This document shows, in pieces, positions 59,148 through 64,000 of a DNA stretch of 64,000 nucleotides. Each line of letters starts with the position of its first letter. The first letter of the stretch is position 1. The translations under genes were made by a program, and so were the position numbers. The stretch comes from Anodontia alba (lineage: Eukaryota; Mollusca; Bivalvia; Lucinida; Lucinidae), in the NCBI GenBank assembly GCA_964016985.1, contig OZ024826.1:64052910-64116909 (forward strand), written 5' to 3'. The notes under the pieces are model-generated. The model was not told the origin of the DNA and made no database searches. It was given only the letters and a program-made list of their open reading frames with translations.

Positions 59148-59404
59148 ATCTGGATGCTACAAATTTACTTTCTGCATTTAGAAGCTATCTGATTTTGACT
59201 TCAGTACGGGTCCAGATAGAAGGGGTATTTGAGAGACATTTCTGTTTTTTTCATTTTGCAATGTCCGAATGCATGATATTAAACACGTTGCGTCTGAAAT
59301 CACCAATACAGAAATTGAAGTCTAACAAACCCTAAAAAGAAAGCTGTTCAATACTCTCATAGCAAATCCTTAGAGTAATATTTATCCAGTTACTCCTCTT
59401 ATGT

Positions 59405-59715
59405 GGCCGGCCTCGGTGGCTCAGTTGGATGCGCCGTCCGACTGGAGGCCAGGAGGTCGCGGGTTCAACCCCCGCCGAGGTCGGCAACATTCTTTCGTGG
59501 AGATTGATCATGAAATCTTTTCTACGGTCATTCTCTCCCTTCCGCTGATTCAAGAAGGGTAGTTGTCCGTTTCTGGCGAAAGAATGTGCACAATACTGGT
59601 TAACCGCTTAGAGGACTAAGCCTGCCCAGTAAACGTGTGGTTAGGTAAACTGACCGCGCTCGACATGACCCCATTGGGTTGACTGGGCTGTAAAACCTCA
59701 ACACAAACAAACAAA
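59405..59715 (+). mobile_element. tRNA-derived SINE, reference copy (311 bp)
   Basis: Head from GGCCGGCCTCGG; A box TGGCTCAGTTGG (59417-59428); B box GGGTTCAACCCC (59461-59472). The body includes ATTGATCATGAAAT and ATGACCCCATTGGG, with tail CCTCAACACAAACAAACAAA. ACTCCTCTTATGT flanks both sides (59392-59404 and 59716-59728). It is the cleanest copy in the window. Transcription would be by RNA polymerase III from the internal boxes, and mobilisation by a partner LINE. Confidence 0.95.
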
Positions 59716-59871
59716 ACTCCTCTTATGTTCAGCTATTGACTGTAAAATGAACATGGTAAACAGTAATAATAAGCCAAACAACAAAGATGAACAGATGATC
59801 TGGCTATGTATGCTTAATATATAAAGTATGCACAAAAGTAAGTTTTCAATGCAGTAGTGTATATAAATACA

Positions 59872-60052
59872 TTATTCAGAGATAGCCGAAAAAAGTCTTG
59901 TTCTAATATCTGGTGAGACTATAGTTTTCTTCTCTTCATACCCATAGCCTATTGGACTGCCATATGGAATGAAAGGACTAGTCTTCCTCTGTGGGGAGGC
60001 TTGTGGGGTTAACCCTCGTATCATTGTCTTAAGTTTTGCTGGACTCTGCCAC
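59872..60052 (-). CDS. candidate terminal exon of a host gene, product unknown
   Basis: On the minus strand a strong 3' splice acceptor (TTTTATTTTTCACAG) ends at 60053 and is followed by about 60 codons ending in a stop at 59872. The exon enters in phase 2, its first base completing a codon before Trp-Gln-Ser-Pro. The peptide is Ser/Pro/Lys/Arg-rich and low in repeats (Pro-Gln-Ala-Ser-Pro-Gln-Arg-Lys, then Ile-Val-Ser-Pro-Asp-Ile-Arg-Thr-Arg-Leu-Phe at the C-terminus), unlike the by-product frames around it. Ser-Pro/Thr-Pro sites would suit a phosphorylated regulatory tail, but I cannot name the family. No polyadenylation signal was clearly seen downstream, and any upstream exon lies beyond the right edge or inside repeats. 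Confidence 0.5.
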
Positions 60053-60109
60053 CTGTGAAAAATAAAAGTTTGGTCAGACAAGAGAACTGGACAAAATATA
60101 CATGCAGTT

Positions 60110-60490
60110 CAATAGATTTGTTCAAATTTTAGGACAAGTGTGGTAAGTAGATAAGGTGTCTGAATATTTGGGTTAAATAAGATTACTGAAGTCTGAAATT
60201 AGCTAGAAAGTGGACCTTGACCTTAAACTGCTCTAGGCAAATTAAACAGAGGACAAATGTGTAGTATTTTCCCATAAAATCAGGTTTTGGGATTCTGATT
60301 TTTAAAGCCCATGTATACATATATACATTAAATATTCAGATACCTTAATTCCTTACCATACTTGCCATAGACTTTGAACAATGTCATTATACTACCTGTT
60401 GATGTGTCTAAAATTTGCCGGATGAGTGGCAACCAGTGTAGACCTCAATAAGATGCTGCATTCTGTGGTGTCTGATCTGTCTGGCCAACT
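60110..60490. mobile_element. rearranged MITE of the CAAACAGTGTAGACC family
   Basis: ATTTTAGGACAAGTGTGGTAAG and GTGTCTGAATATTTGGGTTAAA (60127-60175), then in the other orientation AATATTCAGATACC, TTGATGTGTCTAAA and CCAGTGTAGACCTCAATAAG (60328-60455). Two partial copies face each other. Confidence 0.55.
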
Positions 60491-60610
60491 AGATTTGTCT
60501 GATCTGTCTGGCCAACTTGGTTTTCATTCTGGGCAGTAAATCTACAGACTATTAGTACAGCAAGGCCTTTGACTGAGCATTATCCCTATACTTTAAAAAA
60601 AAATAAAAGC

Positions 60611-61846
60611 ACCACAAGCATTATACCCCGCCACAGCAATTATTTGTTTATGTATTAAAGTTATCGTTGCGAAAATGTCTGGAAAGAAAATGATGGAGGG
60701 ATAGATAACAATCCTAAACCAGATCTTGATAATATCAATGGACAGATAACAATCCTAAAGCAGATCTTGATAATATCAATGCATATAGCAAGTTTGGTTA
60801 AAAGGCCTTGTTATTAACTCGTTATCATCCAGAAATGAAAATATGGACGTGTCTCGGGCAGATAACTCCATAAAAATTTGACGAAATTTGCCCATTAGCA
60901 ATTCCAAACCTGATCTCCTTACTGTCAATACATATAGCAAGTTTGGTTAAAATCCCTTGTTATTTACTAAAGCTATCATCTGGAAACGAAAATATGGGCG
61001 TATCTCGGGGGGATAACTCCGTAAAAATTTGACGAAATTTGCCCATTAGTAATCCCAAACCAGATCTCCTTAATGTCAATGCATATAGCAAGTTTGATGA
61101 AAATCCCTTGTTATTCACTAAGTTATCATCCGGAAACGAAAATATGGGTGTGTCTCTGGCAGATAACTCCGTAAAAATTTGACGAAATTTGCCCATTAGC
61201 AATTGCAAACCAGATCTCCTTAATTTCAATGCATATAGCAAGTTTGGTGAAAATCCCTTGTTATTTACTCAAGTTATAGTCCGGAAACGAAAATATGGGC
61301 GTGTCTCCGGCAGATAACTCCGTCAAAAATTGATGAAATTTGCCCATTAGCAATCCCAAACCAGATCTCCACAATATCAATGCACATACCAAGTTTGGAG
61401 AAAATCCCTTGTTCTTTACTCAAGATATAGTCCGGAAACGAAAATATGGGCGTGTCTCCGGCAGATAACTCCGTCAAAAATTGATGAAATTTGCCCATTA
61501 GCAATCCCAAACCAGATCTCCACAATATCAATGCACATACCAAGTTTGGAGAAAATCCCTTGTTCTTTACTCAAGATATAGTCCGGAAACGAAAATATGG
61601 GCGTGTCTCGGGCAGATAACCATCAAAAATTGATGAAATTTGCCCATTAGCAATCCCAAACCAGATCTCCACAATATCAATGCACATACCAAGTTTGGTG
61701 AAAATCCACTGACGTTTACTCAAGTTATCATCTGGAAACGAAAAACGGATGGACGGACGGACTTATGTACGGACGGACGGACAGATGGATGGACTCACCA
61801 ACGTGAAACCATAATACCCCGCCACTATTGTGGCGGGGTATAAAAA
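60611..61846 (+). mobile_element. pearl-like element with 151-bp core
   Basis: Subterminal ATTATACCCCGCCACA (60620-60635) is matched in inverse by TGTGGCGGGGTATA in the right arm of the 3' hairpin (61814-61841), then AAAAA. Six to seven units contain CAGATAACTCCGTAAAAATT and AATCCCAAACCAGATCTCC; the phrase GTCCGGAAACG recurs at 61279, 61430 and 61581, a 151-bp period, and these last units are almost identical. GGACGGACGGAC microsatellite precedes the hairpin. Confidence 0.85.
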
Positions 61847-61852
61847 TGCCTC

Positions 61853-62450
61853 CAATGTCCGTCTGTCCATCCATCCATCACCCTATCTCCTCCTAAACCA
61901 CTGAGCAGAATTGAACCAAACCTGCTACCTGACTTTCCCTCATGATAAGGGTGTGCAAGAGCAACATTGTTTTTCTGTTCATCCATCCATTTGGCATCTG
62001 TCCATCAAACTATCTCCTCTTACTGCAATAATTTTTTTATAAGACTATTTGGTTATAAGACTATTTCCTCCTACCATAATAATTCGTTTATAAGATGATA
62101 ACGTTATAAGACTCCTCCTATTGTAAACCCCTGGGTGGAATTTAACCAAACTTGCTACATGACTTCCCCTCATGGTAAGAGTGTGCAAGAGCAATATTAT
62201 TTTCCCTCCGGCAGCCGTCCATCTGTCGGTCACACTATCTCCTCCTAAACCACTAGGAGGAATTTACACAAACTTACTACATGTCTTCTACTTGTGGTAA
62301 GTGTATGCGAGAGTAATATTATTTTTCTATCTGTCCATCTATTACACTATCTCCTCCAAAACCACTTATTGGAATTTAACCAAACTTGCTACAGTAGACT
62401 TCCCCATGTGGTAAGGGTGTGCCAGAGCAACATTATTTTTCACTTCTCTC
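61853..62450 (-). repeat. pearl-like core units in reverse orientation
   Basis: Four diverged units of about 130-190 bp, read on the minus strand: AGTTTGGTTAAATTCC, TTTAGGAGGAGATAGT and a GATGGACGGA-type microsatellite. No terminal hairpin could be assigned. Confidence 0.6.
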
Positions 62451-62535
62451 TACTTAGTGGTGAAAGCATGGGGATTTGCAATGGCATGCTATCAACTGCA
62501 CAATCTAGTTTAAATTCTGAGTAGGAGATATAAGG

Positions 62536-62740
62536 AAGCCCAGTCAATGGTGTTAAGGTCATGTGGAGCCAGTCACTACTACCTACTCACACTGGGCAGG
62601 TTTAGTCCTCGAAGCATTTAACCAGTACTTTTTGCACATACTTTTGCCAGTAACTGACAACTGCCATTCTTGAATCAGCAGAATGGGGAGGATAACTGTA
62701 GAAATGATTTCATGATCAATCTCCATGAAATTTATGTGTT
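62536..62740 (-). mobile_element. decayed SINE lacking its tRNA head
   Basis: Body motifs AACTGACAACTGCCATTCTT and TTTCATGATCAATCTCC on the minus strand, with many substitutions; the head is missing. Confidence 0.7.
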
Positions 62741-63110
62741 TTGACTGAGTACGAAGTGGACAGGAGTATTCAGAAGGAGACATCAGCTTTATCTGTATAC
62801 ATGCACAGATGGTCCATAAAGCAAGGCTCTACAAATGCATGCACAATGTCAACCTTATATTAGTGATTATTAATCAGCTAAGTAGTTATTGTTCTAATAT
62901 GTGCCAAACAGCATGCATCATACCAACTGATGCAATGTTTGATATGATTTCTATATGCTTGTGGCCCGGAATTATACGAGGGTTATAACTGAAAGTTACA
63001 AGGAATTAGGGGATAAAAAACGAGGGGTTCTGGCAGGCTAATATTTTACGGTATTTTAATTGGGCCAATATTTTACAGTATTAACCAATCGATGAGATGA
63101 AATTTACACA
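62741..63110. other. no recognised feature
   Basis: AT-rich sequence with a short duplicated phrase (AATATTTTAC(G/A)GTATT at about 63042 and 63067). Confidence 0.45.
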
Positions 63111-63111
63111 C

Positions 63112-64000
63112 AACAAGAGGCCCACAGGCCACTGCTCACCTGAGTGAAATAGCCACTGCAGACATGCAGAGGTTATGCAACATTTTTCCAATCCTGTCAC
63201 TGCAACTGATAAAAGGATCATCATTGAGCAGGTCTTGGATTTGAAGAAGAAGAATGTTTTTTTTTTTTGTTTTTTTTATTTATAATTATTATTTTACCAT
63301 ATATGGGCATGACAGTCAATGGAGCATGACCATTTGAACAAACTCTCAATCAAGTACCGTAGGATCAATATGAAACTTGGTGGAAATTGGCCAACTGATT
63401 TCTGAAGAGAAAGTGTTTAACAATATCATGATTTTATACATGTATACCACATAGGGGCAAGCAAAGATAAACCTTGCAGAATAAAATGTTGGTTGTAATT
63501 TAAAGCTTTTGCTACTTCAATCATATATTGTAAGTTTTAGACACTTCAGTGTGGTGGTCGGGTGGTGCGAAGGTGTCATGTATCTCACGTCACTGGGGCA
63601 TCCAGCTGATATTGGCTTACGTGGGGTAAGGCCTGCTATCCTTGTAGCAGGTAAGGGTAGAGGGGGAATTTTTTTATTTCTTCACTTTCACTCCTGTTCC
63701 TCTTCCCTGACCCTCTCTTTCATCTCTTCTACTATCTCTTCTATCTCTTTTCTCCCTTTCTCTGGGAGACGACACAAAATGACCCACAAGGGTTGACATA
63801 TCCTTAAACCCCAACACAATCAATTAGACACCAGCTATTTTTGTCTTTGTGTGTGTATTCATTGCTCTCAAGGGTCATTCATTTTTTATAATATACTGTA
63901 GTTATTTTTGATCTAGAGGTCATCCTGTTGCTACAGTGTGTTTCAACTCAAATCCCCCAACGGTTTTTAGGTGGAGAAGTAAAAAATTGATTTTCAAGAC
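63112..64000 (+). mobile_element. pearl-like element running off the right edge
   Basis: AACAAGAG at 63112 and subterminal GCTCACCTGAG (63134-63144) match the element at 19927. Core-like sequence follows; after the repeat at 63545-63830, units related to 40640-42360 appear (GGTCATCCTGTTGCTACAGT at about 63918) and continue to the end of the window. Confidence 0.65.
63545..63830 (+). repeat. second copy of the 28.3-kb repeat, with a TC-rich tract
   Basis: GGTGCGAAGGTGTCATGTATCT, CTGATATTGGCTTA, GGCCTGCTATCCTTGTAGCA and AGGGTAGAGGGGGAAT match 28330-28455. Here the pyrimidine tract is followed by GACGACACAAAATGACCCAC and CCTTAAACCCCAACACAA, an ending like that of tRNA-SINE or LINE tails. A 95-codon frame crosses it; its arginine/glycine and serine-rich tail follows from the base composition. 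Confidence 0.6.

Noticed and set aside
59405..59480. tRNA gene
   Set aside because: A and B boxes are present but the sequence continues into a SINE body with tail and target duplication, and the same head recurs in all SINE copies. It is a SINE head, not a functional tRNA gene.
63509..63796. 95-codon frame near the right edge
   Set aside because: It spans a pearl-like core and a dispersed repeat also at 28.3 kb; the serine-rich end is encoded by a TC-rich tract. Not a gene.

Overview
This window looks like intergenic or intronic DNA from a bivalve mollusc. It is AT-rich, almost free of long open reading frames, and built mostly from transposable elements and their tandem-repeat cores. The bivalve assignment rests on repeat style: many elements have a conserved 5' end, a tandem-repeat core, a (GGAC)n-type microsatellite and a 3' hairpin, which is the architecture known from bivalve pearl elements and from non-autonomous Helentron-like elements. 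Degenerate Ty3-type retrotransposons, a Penelope-like element and tRNA-derived SINEs fit the same origin. No bacterial, organellar or CRISPR features were seen.

Layout. 1-6.8 kb: two degenerate Ty3/gypsy-type retrotransposons on the minus strand; the second is split inside gag by a 3.46-kb TA-flanked element with terminal inverted repeats (TIRs). 6.8-15 kb: small MITEs, an old SINE, a pearl-like element (8978-10586), a SINE and mostly unrecognised sequence. 14.9-25.4 kb: pearl-like elements nested in one another, with a second SINE family. 25.8-29.1 kb: a 61-bp satellite interrupted by a hAT-like MITE, then a non-LTR-like 3' fragment with a (TTAC)n tail. 29.4-32.2 kb: a pogo-like MITE, a palindromic MITE and a 5'-truncated Penelope-like element with reverse transcriptase and GIY-YIG remnants. 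33.45-39.37, 42.36-43.91 and 46.15-54.42 kb: three copies of an unrecognised family with long TIRs of about 170-190 bp and no convincing coding capacity; copies 2 and 3 sit inside pearl-like elements. 54.4-64 kb: tandem arrays, a SINE split by a 559-bp TA-flanked MITE, another SINE, one candidate host exon (59872-60052, minus), and further pearl-like arrays running off the right edge.

How the parts relate. Apart from the candidate exon there is no sign of a cellular pathway. The value of the window is the nesting, which gives relative ages: the TA element is younger than the gag it splits; SINEs and pearl-like elements are younger than the long-TIR elements they interrupt; long-TIR copies 2 and 3 are younger than the pearl-like arrays around them. 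The best candidates for something undescribed are the long-TIR family and the rule that each pearl-like element's 5' subterminal motif matches its own 3' hairpin although the motif differs between families.
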